A program made the translations under genes and the position numbers. A model generated the notes under the pieces. That model worked only from the letters and a program-made list of their open reading frames with translations, ran no database searches and was not told the DNA's origin. A stretch of 64,000 nt of DNA. Source: Madurella fahalii (taxonomy: Eukaryota; Ascomycota; Sordariomycetes; Sordariales). The DNA lies in the NCBI GenBank assembly GCA_029876055.1, contig CM056876.1, positions 5,270,001 through 5,334,000 on the forward strand, read 5' to 3'. This document shows, one piece after another, positions 12,308 to 21,725 of this stretch (the first letter of the stretch is position 1; each line of letters opens with the position of its first letter).

Positions 12308-12590
12308 CAACACGGCTGTATCACCAATGGATGCGTTCCATTCCTCCCCCACTGCCAGTTTTGCCGAGAGAGCGGGGGTGGCCCAGAGAGCGATTTGGCC
12401 CACAATCGTGCACCCTCCGTTCACATGCAAGTCGACACCGCTTGCCCCCCTGAGCAGGTGGCCCAAGCTCAGCTCTGAGCTCATCACGGGAGACCTTTTC
12501 CTAGCGATGCAGGCCCGGCGAAAGTGCTCTAGGTCTCTCTGTCTTGCCGCCCCACGAGGCTAAATTCCGGGCCGTCTTCTTGGGAGTTCA

Positions 12591-12596
12591 CCTCGG
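12591..12596 (+). promoter_or_regulatory. Candidate FarA/FarB (oleate-response) element, distal copy
   Basis: CCTCGG about 470 bp upstream of the FOX2 start, second copy in the divergent promoter. Same caveat as the proximal copy. Confidence 0.4.
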
Positions 12597-13253
12597 CATC
12601 TTGACCACCTCAGGGCGGGCCGGCGCACAGCTCTTAATACAGTCAGCTTCCAGGCGGACATTTCCGGCCTAATTGCGGTGCTCCTGCCGGACTTGTGGAG
12701 GCCGGGTCTGGGGCATGTGCTGGAGGTTGCTGCTGCCATGGTGATGACCTTGGTGAGCCGTCACATGAGTCGTGTTTTGGGAAATACAAGCGAGGGCTGA
12801 TGATGCCAATGCGGCATGCGCCCACCGGAAGACTGGGTTATATACGTGTAGACGTTCAGATCGCGAGACCTTTCAGTCTTGCGTTGCCGCTGGTGACTTT
12901 TGCCAGCACCCGCACAGCAGAGAGCTGCTCGGGCGATATTTGTCCCAGGTCCGTCCTGGCAGCCGAGAGCCTTAGGTATGTACCTAACTTAAGGTAACCT
13001 AACCTCCCCACACTCACCCGCCAACCGGCACCAGTAAGAGACTTCCCCACACGGAACCCCCAAGCCGGCGCCGTGTGTCGTCATCGTTCGCCGCGGATGC
13101 TCGCCAATCGCTGGCTCGAGGCGTGCGAAGCTGCAACGCAAAACGACTGGCTGGTACGCCGGCATGCTTGTGTGCCCAACTGCAATACCACCAGTGAGTA
13201 GAGACATTCATTCCCCAAGGACGGAATTCTAAAGGGCTCTACGAGAGAAAAGA

Positions 13254-14311
13254 ATGGCAGCCACACCGGACGCACCCCTGCAAACCCGCGTGGTCGACGA
13301 CAAATCGCCCGTCTGCATCCCCTTCATCCTCTCGCGCATCAGGGCGTACAGAGAGCAGCAAGCGGGGCAGGGAACCTCGCGGCCCTTCATTGTCGGCCTG
13401 AACGGAGTGCAGGGCGTCGGCAAGACGACACTCGTCCGAGCCCTAGCCCAGACCCTGCAGGAGCGCGAAGGCCTGGAGACGCTGGTGGTCAGCATCGACG
13501 ACTTTTACCTCACGCACGTAGACCAGCTCGCGCTAGCCGCAGCCCATCCGGACAATGCGCTGGTGCAGTATAGGGGAGAGCCCGGTTGGTGATTTTGATT
13601 TCCCCGTCCCACGCTGAATTGGGCTTGTCCGGCAGTCATCCCAACATCCAAACCCACCCAAAGAAAATAGGGCACCGACTGGCTGGCGGGACATCTGACT
13701 AACACGCCGCTGCGCCAATCCCTTCTTCTATCCCAGGCACGCACGACATCGCCCTAGCAGAATCTTTTTTCTCGGCCCTCTGCCAGAACCAGCCCGTCCG
13801 CGTCCCGCGCTACGACAAATCCGCCTTCTCAGGCCTAGGCGACCGCCTCCCCCAAGACATTTGGCCGACCATCAACAAAGCCGACGTCGTGATCCTCGAG
13901 GGGTGGTGCGTGGGCTTCCGCCCATTGGACCCGCGGGCCATCGAAGCCAAGTGGAGGGCGCCCAGCAGAACGCTCCACAACCACAAGCTGGAACACCTGC
14001 TATTCGTCAACTCATGTCTGCAGAGCTACAACACCATCACGGACCTCCTCGACGCTTTCATCCACATCGACGCCGAGGACATCGAGTACGTGTACGCCTG
14101 GCGGCAAGAGCAAGAAGCCCAGCTGCGGCGGGAGCGCGGCGCGGGGATGACGGACGACCAGGTGATCAAGTTCGTCGACGCTTACTACCCGGCGTACGAG
14201 CTCTTCACGGACGGGATTAGGGCGGGGATATTCCTCCCCAGTCGGCCGGGTTGCCAGCTCAGGTTGGTGGTGGGAAGGGACAGGAGTGTGCAGGATAAGA
14301 TGGTCATTTGA
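13254..14311 (+). CDS. P-loop kinase of the Tda10 / D-glycerate 3-kinase family
   Basis: Two exons, 13254-13584 and 13737-14311 (301 aa), separated by a 152-bp intron with the unusual donor GTTGGT; using the GTGATT four bases later would break the frame. The Walker A loop is GLNGVQGVGKTTL (Lys57, Thr58). It is followed by VSIDDFYL, a Walker-B-like acidic segment typical of the family, and LEGWCVGFRP further on. The family resembles uridine kinase and pantothenate kinase; plant GLYK phosphorylates D-glycerate in photorespiration, while the substrate of yeast Tda10 is not settled. The C-terminus (residues ~200-290) matches the kinase core and has no targeting signal. It shares a divergent promoter region with FOX2. 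Confidence 0.85.
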
Positions 14312-14744
14312 TGAGAAAAACAAACTGCCCCCCTAAATAATAATATAATATCTAGGTACTCGGATACAGCTACATACCCCAAGATAGCCATCTATGATGG
14401 AAGAGGCCCCTGCAGGGCTGTGATACCTGCAGACAGAGCACCTGTGCAGCTCTGCGACCTCTCATGCAATTTGTGTAATGCAAGCCACCCGCCCATTCTG
14501 TGTTCCCTGTCATATATGAGGTCGTCAGTCGTTAGTTCGTAACTCATGATGCATCGTTGTGTAAATGGTCGTCAGCTCGTTAGAATCGTTAAAGCCCAGA
14601 CAAAAGAGAAACAAGAGCCAGGACGCCACGGAAAATACCTAGCAAGGAGAATCGCCCCGAGTTTTCGCCTGCACCACTAGGTAGGTAGCGAAGAAAAAAG
14701 GCGTGCATGCACCCTCCCACGGATTACACAGAGGCGCCAAGACC
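14312..14744. other. Convergent intergenic region between kinase and ECM11-like gene
   Basis: About 430 bp, AT-rich near 14330-14345, holding the 3' ends of two converging genes. No open frame is supported. Confidence 0.6.
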
Positions 14745-16484
14745 TCAAAAGTCCAAGTCCATGTCCTTGCCCTGCATCATAGTCTGGCCCTCCTGCTTGA
14801 GGTCCTCCAGAGTGCGGCCGATGCCCTCGATCTTTACGCGGACCGCCTCCTCCCGCGCGGCGATCTCAGTCTCAAACTGCTGTACCAGCTGGCGCTTGGC
14901 CTTGCGCGCTTTCTTGTACCGCTGCACGATCCCGCCAAACTGCTCGAGGAACCAGTCCCCGGCCTCGTCCCACTCATCCATCGGCAGGCGGGCGAAGAAC
15001 TCGTGCTGCGCCAGGCTGCCTTTAGTCCTGTAATGCTCCAGCCGCTCTTCGATGGTCCCGCCCGCCGGCACCGTCGTCTGCTGCAGCGCCGCCGCCTGCG
15101 GGTCAAAGTCGAACACCTGCCCGCGCAGGTCCGAGTAACTCATAGAGTGGAGCTCAGCGTCGTTGTAGTCGAGGCTCGGTCGGCGCTTGCGAGAGGACAA
15201 CACGTCCTTGTTCGATGGCTCTTTGAGCCGGCGGCTGGCTGTCCATCCGAGGGGAGCTTCGTCGGCGACAAGCCTGGTCTGCGGCGCGAGCGGCTGCGAC
15301 TGCGGCTGCGGCTGACGACTAGCCCGTGGGGTGCGCTGCAGCGCCTCCTTAAGCGCCTCCGGGTCGACCCCGCTGCTCGGCGCGATCACCGCCGCCTGCG
15401 TGTCGTTGAAAGGTTCGTCGAACTCGACGGGCGTCAGGTTCTCAAACACGGTGGACCGCTTGTGTTGCAGCTCGCGCTCGAGCTCGAGCTGCCGCTCTCT
15501 CTCCCGCTCCCGTTCACGTTCGCGTTGTCGCTCGTGGTCACGCTTGATCCGCTCCTGGATTCGGATCTTGTCGATATGCTCCCCGGCCTCGGCCGTTCTT
15601 TCCGGGGACATGCTCAGGCTCTGAGCATCCGGCGAATAGCCGGCCGCGGGTCGGTCGGATGATGCGTTGCTCTTCACGTCCCGCGTGTCTCGATAGGGGA
15701 GCTTGGTACGCCGGAGCCCGCTAGACCTAGTGGGCGTCTCGTAGAGCTGACGGGCATCTTGAAAAGCATCGTCTGTCTTGACGCTCTGGTCATCGAAGAT
15801 GCCGCCGTTGCCGTTGCCGTTGCCGTTGACGTGCACGGGAGCCGTGTGGGGCGCCATCTGGCCACTCGGCGCCGTGATGACCTTGAGGATGCCGTTTTCA
15901 CCAATAACAAAGGGCAGGTTCTCATCATGCTTCGGCTGGGCCCGGCTGGGTTGGGATTGGTGCGTCCTCTGATGCGCGGCATCGCTGTAATGGCGGGCAT
16001 GGTTCCCCGGGTGCGCACGAGGTCGTTCCGAGGCAGCCCTGCTCTCGTTGTCGCCGAACATGGAGGCGACGGTCGAGTCTTCCCACGCGTTGTGGCCCCG
16101 GGGCGGATCACGCGTCGTGTCGGAGGCCGATGTCCTGGTTCGCTGCATCGGGTGGTAATGTTGTGCGGGGAGGCTCATTGTCGCCGTCAGCTGGGGAGGA
16201 GCCGCGTACCGTCCAGCCTTGGGCGCGGGTATTGACCTGGCGGTTGCCGGAGTGTCTGATTGTGTGCTTTGACGGGCAGTGACAATTTCTGGCGGTGGCT
16301 GCAGCTGGGGCAGTTGCGTAGCGTGGCTCGACCCTGACAAAGCAGCCGCGGGCGTAGTGGGCAGGCCCACTACGCCTGCCCTTGGGCTGCTACCAGGACC
16401 GCCCAAGCTGCCGTCGGCCTGTCGCATAAACAGACCGATGCCCCCCAATTTCTTCTTTGTCGTCGGCATCATGCTTAGTCGCAT
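14745..16484 (-). CDS. ECM11-like protein (extracellular mutant 11 C-terminal domain)
   Basis: Single exon. The first ATG gives 579 aa; alternatives follow at 16472 and 16469, the former with A at -3. The open frame extends upstream to 16526 only through a GTG, so I start at an ATG. Most of the protein is disordered and basic/Ser-rich, with an Asn-Gly repeat (coded by GCCGTT hexamers near 15806-15829) and a charged Arg/Glu coiled coil (RERERERERQLELEREL). The last ~105 residues form the recognisable domain: IEERLEHYRTK, then FFARLPMDEWDEAGDWFLEQF, then a basic helix. This matches the fungal ECM11 C-terminal family. Yeast Ecm11 works with Gmc2 in synaptonemal complex assembly; a meiotic role here is inferred by family only. 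Confidence 0.7.
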   Translation of the reverse strand: MRLSMMPTTKKKLGGIGLFMRQADGSLGGPGSSPRAGVVGLPTTPAAALSGSSHATQLPQLQPPPEIVTARQSTQSDTPATARSIPAPKAGRYAAPPQLTATMSLPAQHYHPMQRTRTSASDTTRDPPRGHNAWEDSTVASMFGDNESRAASERPRAHPGNHARHYSDAAHQRTHQSQPSRAQPKHDENLPFVIGENGILKVITAPSGQMAPHTAPVHVNGNGNGNGGIFDDQSVKTDDAFQDARQLYETPTRSSGLRRTKLPYRDTRDVKSNASSDRPAAGYSPDAQSLSMSPERTAEAGEHIDKIRIQERIKRDHERQRERERERERERQLELERELQHKRSTVFENLTPVEFDEPFNDTQAAVIAPSSGVDPEALKEALQRTPRASRQPQPQSQPLAPQTRLVADEAPLGWTASRRLKEPSNKDVLSSRKRRPSLDYNDAELHSMSYSDLRGQVFDFDPQAAALQQTTVPAGGTIEERLEHYRTKGSLAQHEFFARLPMDEWDEAGDWFLEQFGGIVQRYKKARKAKRQLVQQFETEIAAREEAVRVKIEGIGRTLEDLKQEGQTMMQGKDMDLDF

Positions 16485-18224
16485 TGGCGCAGCGCCTCTT
16501 CGAGGCGGGACTGGCACAACGGGCACGACGGAGAGGTTGGGAAGCCGTTGTTTATTTGTTTACGTGTAGAATAGGCAGGAGGTGCGAGCAGCGCGTCTTG
16601 GAGGGTCAAGCGCTGCAGTTAACGGTGAACCGCAAGCTCGCCGGACGACGGGAGCCGCAGCTCGAGTTATTATCTGGCCCCAGACGGCGTTGGGTTCGCG
16701 CCCACGATTCGACGAGAGTTGGGTTGGGACAGAGTGAGCAGTTGCAGGAACGCAGAGGTGCAGGAGTGGGTGTGGAGTGCCCGAGGGGGTTCTGGCCTCA
16801 CTCCGGGGTGGAGGTCGGCAACGTCGAGGTGCGTGGTTCCAATGGCAACGGCCGGTCACCTTCTTTTTGCAGTGCTCTGCAGGGGTCCCGCTAGCCTGTC
16901 GCGCTAATATCCTCCTTCTACACGCTGTCAGGTGAGCGACAATGCAGGGTCCTGGGGGGGCCTCCGCAGCTGGTCCCAGTTGGCTAGCCGGTCTGCCACT
17001 CGCGAGCGCCAATTTCCCCTCCACAGCCGTTGCGGTTCTTGACAGGCCGCCCCGTTTCTTGCCCCGGGATACATATCGGGGCGGATTGGATGTGCACATC
17101 CTCCCCGGGCTTTTGCTCCTCGACCATTGACTAATGCCCGCACCGCCCGTCCACGAGCCGTTGCACTAAGCCTGCCGAAACTGCATGCTACCCATGTGTA
17201 CCCAACGTCCCCCGCAATCGAATCGCCATAGACGCCTGATGATGAACACACCCCTCCTGTGTTGTCATCGCATCCACGACAGCTAGCAGTTCTGATGAGG
17301 TGGTTGGCCTGCCCTAGCACCTAGATCCAATCACTGCCGGCACGCAGAGACCGCGGTGTTTCTCGAGTATCGGCCACTCCACAGAGGTCAAGGATCTGGG
17401 ACGGGATGTCTATGCCTTCCTACCCTACGAACTGGGATTAATGATATGACGGTGAGCAACGATGCTGCTCCGATCGTGGACACTTGGGTCGAATCTCGCG
17501 CGAACCACTAGCCATCCGGCCCCATTGGTGCGCGGTAGAAGCCGATGTCCTCTGCTCTTCCTTCCTGGTCTCGGGTAAAGTTCGCGTTCTTATCTGACGG
17601 CAACTGTGAGTCAGCGATTTTGGTATCCCACTTCCCCGTGATTGGGAGGTGCGTGCGGAAGTTGAATGGTGAACTGCGTACTTCTTCCGGGATAGCCTCA
17701 TTGTGCGCTTCACTTGCGACCGACGGCTGCCGACAGAGAGCAAGACGTACCCTCTCCGGATCCTTTCACCCCTTACTGGTCGTATAAAGATGCAAGCGGC
17801 GTCCGAGATGGTATTCAGCGCCGGGCTACCGCTGCCGCGCCCATCCTATCTCATAACGGTTACGCCACACAACTTTCATTCCCATGACGCGGCAGTAAGA
17901 AGCCGCCCCTATGGCAGGGAAAGTTTGCGAATGATGGCTAGAAAAGCATCGCTGTGTTGGATAACACACCGCTCTTTATCTTTCCACCACTCAACTTGCC
18001 TTTTCTATGTAGACCGAGTCTCGTGGTGCTCTTAGGGTTCAGTGACTGGCCTGCCCCCATTGAACGTGGGATGGACCGGCATCGGGGAAGCGCGCTCAAG
18101 CGCGACCGCCGACCCCGCGCCCGATAAGATAAGCCCCTCCATTCAAACCTGTGGATTGGGGGCGATTTCTAATCCGACACCAATCTAATCGCCTCCCACT
18201 CTGTGTCACATCGTCACTCTCACC
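16485..18224. other. 1.7-kb divergent intergenic region (ECM11-like / NBP35)
   Basis: Several short overlapping open frames but none with a domain, codon pattern or plausible splice structure. It should contain the promoters of the two divergent genes. I see no tRNA. Confidence 0.55.
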
Positions 18225-19303
18225 ATGGCACCGTCATTAGAAGCGCCAGAACCCGTCGAGGACGTACTCGCGAACCCTCTCAAGCGGAAGCCGGAGCTCG
18301 TCGCCCCGGAACCCGAACATTGCCCCGGCCCAGAGTCGGAGCAGGCCGGCACCGCCGATTCCTGCGCAGGATGCCCGAACCAGAAAATATGCGCCTCAAC
18401 GCCGAAGGGGCCGGATCCGGATTTGCCGCTCATAACCTCGCGCCTCGCGGGCGTCAAACACAAGATTCTCGTCCTTAGCGGGAAGGTACGCTCACAAGAA
18501 TACATCACCAACCGACAGCTACTGACGCGCACCAGGGCGGCGTAGGCAAGAGCACACTCACGGCGCAATTGGCGCATGCCTTCGCCACCAACCCAGACAG
18601 CACGGTCGGTGTGATGGACACGGACATTTGCGGGCCGAGCATCCCCAAGATGCTCGGGGTAGAATCCGAGACGATACACGTCAGCAGCACGGGGTGGTCG
18701 CCCGTGTGGGCCATGGACAACCTGGCCGTCATGTCGATCCAGTTCATGCTCCCTAACCGCGACGATGCGATCATCTGGCGGGGCCCCAAAAAAAACGGGC
18801 TCATCAAGCAGTTCCTTAAGGACGTTGAGTGGGGGGACCTCGACTTTCTCCTCGTCGACACGCCGCCGGGCACCAGTGACGAGCACCTCAGCGTCAACAC
18901 GTTCCTCAAGCAGAGCCACGTAGAGGGTGCAGTCGTGGTGACGACGCCCCAAGAGGTGTCGCTGCTGGATGTAAGGAAGGAGATTGACTTTTGCCGCAAG
19001 GCGGGCATCAGAATCCTGGGGCTGGTCGAGAACATGTCGCTGTTTGTGTGTCCCAAATGCGCACATGCGAGCGAGATCTTCCAGGCGACCACGGGCGGGG
19101 GCAGGGCGCTGGCACACGAGATGGGCATTCCCTTCCTAGGGTCGGTGCCGCTCGACCCGAGGATAGGCATGGCGTGCGACTACGGCGAGAGCTTCTTTGA
19201 CTCTTTCCCCGACAGCCCCGCCTGTAAGGCGCTCAAGCATGTTGTCCGAGGGCTGGCCGAGCAGATTGGGCTCGACTCTAAGCAGGTCGTGCCTGAGGGG
19301 TGA
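18225..19303 (+). CDS. nbp35: Cytosolic Fe-S cluster assembly scaffold Nbp35 (NUBP1)
   Basis: Two exons, 18225-18485 and 18536-19303 (342 aa), split by a 50-bp intron that interrupts the P-loop between Lys87 and Gly88. The N-terminal ferredoxin-like cluster is intact: Cys33, Cys47, Cys50 and Cys56 (C-x13-C-x2-C-x5-C), which separates Nbp35 from Cfd1. The deviant Walker A reads GKGGVGKST. DTDICGPSIPKML, DTPPGTSDEH and the C-terminal bridging pair CPKC follow. The Nbp35-Cfd1 heterotetramer assembles 4Fe-4S clusters in the cytosol for extramitochondrial proteins, including ribosome-recycling and DNA-repair enzymes. It converges on GMF with only 96 bp between stop codons, so 3' UTRs may overlap. 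Confidence 0.96.
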
Positions 19304-19399
19304 CGAAGCCGCACTGTGACATAACCGTCTGTACCAAAACAAATATGTACATGGGAGAGATCATCGCTCATAACATCCGCAACTGTCACCCTAACTCCT

Positions 19400-20047
19400 T
19401 CAAGCGGCTCCCAACTTTGTAGGAACCTCCTCCAGCTCCTCGGCTGACTCGAGATCTATAATCTTGGTCACCTCGCTGGTGTTGCGCATCAGCTCCTTGG
19501 CGCCTGCGTAGAGCATGCGCAGCTCGCTGTTGCACGTCGTGGGCATGTAGTATAACATGACATATGGCACCGACAGTCGACCGGATGGCTATAGAAACCA
19601 ATCAGTCTTCCCTCGTCGTTCGTGTGGATACACCGGAAGGGGGGGTGTGGGGGTATTGTGACTGACCAGCGTCAGGGGATAGCTCAGCAGGACGAAACGC
19701 GGCGAGTGGTCTGGAAGTTCGTCGGCCAGTTCGTCGAGCGATTTGTACACGATCTGGTCGTCGTCTTGGCGGATCTCCTTGGTTTGCTTATCGATCATGT
19801 CTGGGAGGTAGAGGATCAGCTGGCAAGGATTTGGTGACGGGAGCGCGGGACAAAGGTTCCGTTGTAGAGACATACATACAGATGACGGCTTGGGGGCTGT
19901 TGGATCGCGACGTCCCAAGGCGGAACTTGCGCAGGTGATCTCTTGTCTCTTGCGAGAAGGTGTACAGCCTTGCTTCGGAGCTCTGGGTGATGGTTGGTCA
20001 GCCTGGGACGGGTCGGACGAGGCGGATGCAGTTAAGGTGTGTACCAT
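19400..20047 (-). CDS. gmf1: Glia maturation factor homologue (GMF/Aim7), ADF-H domain
   Basis: Four exons on the minus strand: 20047-20045 (ATG only), 19982-19880, 19800-19667 and 19588-19400 (142 aa, the normal family length). The first intron follows the start codon directly. Its donor is GTACAC and its acceptor CACCCAG, with a GCTGAC branch site, giving M-SSEARLYTFSQETRDHLRKF. The ADF-homology fold is covered by YMIDKQTKEI, then QDDDQIVYKSLDELADELP, RFVLLSYPLTL and PYVMLYYMPTTC. GMF debranches Arp2/3 actin networks by binding the Arp2/3 complex. It is transcribed divergently from the CinA-like gene 317 bp away, and converges on NBP35. Confidence 0.9.
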
Positions 20048-20364
20048 TGTGACGGCGTATGGGACAATTCAGGGAGGGGGCCCGGGGTCTGAATGACTTG
20101 TCCTGTGTTACTTAGATTTGATCACCAGAAGCAGAAGGGAGATGCTCAAGCCGGCGCCGGGTGGGGTTGAGAGCTGTTGAGCCTCCAAGGCGCCCCGCAT
20201 TAGCACCCATCCCACCAGCCCCGCTTCGAGGCTGCCTGGGCGTGTGGAGACCACATGCACCTACCTATTCCTTGCAGCCCTAGAGCTGAGAACCTCTATA
20301 GTTAGTACCGTTCGTTCCCATGTTGACTTCCCTCTCTCATCCTTAACACCGCTTAGATAGTCTT
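20048..20364. promoter_or_regulatory. Compact bidirectional promoter (GMF / CinA-like gene)
   Basis: Only 317 bp separate the two divergent start codons, so both promoters and leaders must share this segment. No TATA box is obvious. Confidence 0.6.
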
Positions 20365-21725
20365 ATGCTCCGCCGTCTCTCCCGGGTCGCGCGACATCCC
20401 TCCCGACCGTCTCCCCTGGCCCGCTCTCCTGCTGCATCAGCAACGGCGCGAGGCAAGACACTCACAAATCATACGATGGCCGCCATACCCGCGGTAGACG
20501 ATGAGCTCCGCTCAAAGACCATCGATACAGCAGCGTGTCTCATCATCGGGGATGAAGTGCTAGGCGGAAAGGCAGGTCTGAAAGTCTGGATGGGCGGGGG
20601 TCTGAGCTGACACTTAACGTAGACGAGAGACGTGAGCCACATCGGTCTAGCCAGCAATGATTCCACATGCTGATAACGCTCGACAGAAAAACTCGAACAC
20701 TATGGCCAAGTGGTGTTTCAATTTGGGAATTGTATGTTATCTCGTTCCATACCGAGAGACCTTTGTTACCAACGCGAGCCCCAGAGCCTGAGAAGGATTG
20801 AAGTCATCCCGGATGATGAAGATGATATCGTCGAAGCTGTTCGCCGCATGAGCGAGCGTTACGACTTCGTAGTGACAAGGTGGGTGTTCCCTGACCGCTT
20901 TATAGCTGCTTTTCCTAATCTTAGCATACCGACAGCGGTGGCATTGGGCCTACGTAGGTCTTCCCTTCCCACTTACACACTCGCGCAAACACTTACATCA
21001 CGCAGTCACGACGATATTACCTACAAATCGGTAGCAAAAGCCTTCGGCCTCCCGCTTGTCCTCCACGACGAGGCTTACGCTCGCATGAAGAAGCTGCACA
21101 AGCCGCGCCGGGACTCACCCTCCTTTAACTGGGACGAGGACACGCCTGTCCGGCGAGCCAAGTTGAGGATGGTTGAACTGCCGACCGATGCGAAGCTCCC
21201 ATTAGAGGGACAGGCCATCTTCCCATGTGATGACCTGTTCGTGCCCGTCGCTGTGGTCAATGGGAATGTGCACATTCTCCCTGGCGTGCCAACGCTGTGT
21301 AAGTCTGCTTCTCTGGTAGGACCGTAAAGGAGCGGCGCTGAAAAAAAAAAAAAAAAAATGCAGTCGACAAGTTATTAGAGGGCCTGACACCGTCCATCCA
21401 GTCTCGTGTCGGCAAACCCATGTTCCGAGTCAACATCTTAACACGGTTATCAGAGAGCGCCATCGCCGAGTACCTTACCGCTGCTGCCGAGAGCCTAGAG
21501 TCTAAGGGTATCAAGGTGGGGAGTTACCCGCAAATTGGTAGGGGAGCAAAAAATACTGTAACGCTGGTTGGGAAGTACGAAATGAATGCCTCGACCTCCT
21601 TGAAGCGTGCTGACTGGTCGTACAGAGATGCCGACTATATCAAGAGCATCACACCAGACGTGGCGCACAATATCCAGGGCGAGGTTGTCGAGAGCGAGCC
21701 CGACGCCTCAGGAGCCAGCTCATGA
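20365..21725 (+). CDS. Molybdopterin-binding (MoCF/CinA-like) domain protein, possibly dual-targeted
   Basis: Seven exons: 20365-20571, 20623-20631, 20687-20731, 20785-20879, 20936-20953, 21006-21298 and 21364-21725 (342 aa). The exons of 9 and 18 nt are needed to rebuild the conserved strings LGGK-TRD-KNSNTMAKW and VVTSGGIGPTHDDITY. Intron 1 appears to start with GC (AAAG|GCAGGT); the nearby GT would break frame. The domain matches the MoaB/MogA-like fold also found in CinA and at the N-terminus of eukaryotic FAD synthases (FLAD1). Activity in fungi is not established, and the C-terminal PAPS-reductase half of FLAD1 is absent. The first 37 residues are Arg/Ser/Ala-rich without acids, like a mitochondrial presequence, and a second ATG (Met38, 20476) would give a cytosolic form. 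Confidence 0.85.
21341..21358 (+). repeat. A18 homopolymer inside an intron
   Basis: Eighteen A residues in intron 6 of the CinA-like gene, five bases before its acceptor AG. It replaces the usual pyrimidine stretch before the splice site. Length may be assembly-sensitive. Confidence 0.85.

Larger units (their letters stand above)
12124..13253. other. Divergent promoter region between FOX2 and the Tda10-like kinase
   Basis: About 1.1 kb between head-to-head genes, without a supported open frame. It contains CCGAGG at 12302-12307 and CCTCGG at 12591-12596, and a TATATA stretch near 12839. Confidence 0.6.

Noticed and set aside
16485..16526. N-terminal extension of the ECM11-like protein (MPVVPVPPRR...)
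   Set aside because: The first codon is GTG, not ATG; nuclear genes of this kind start at ATG.
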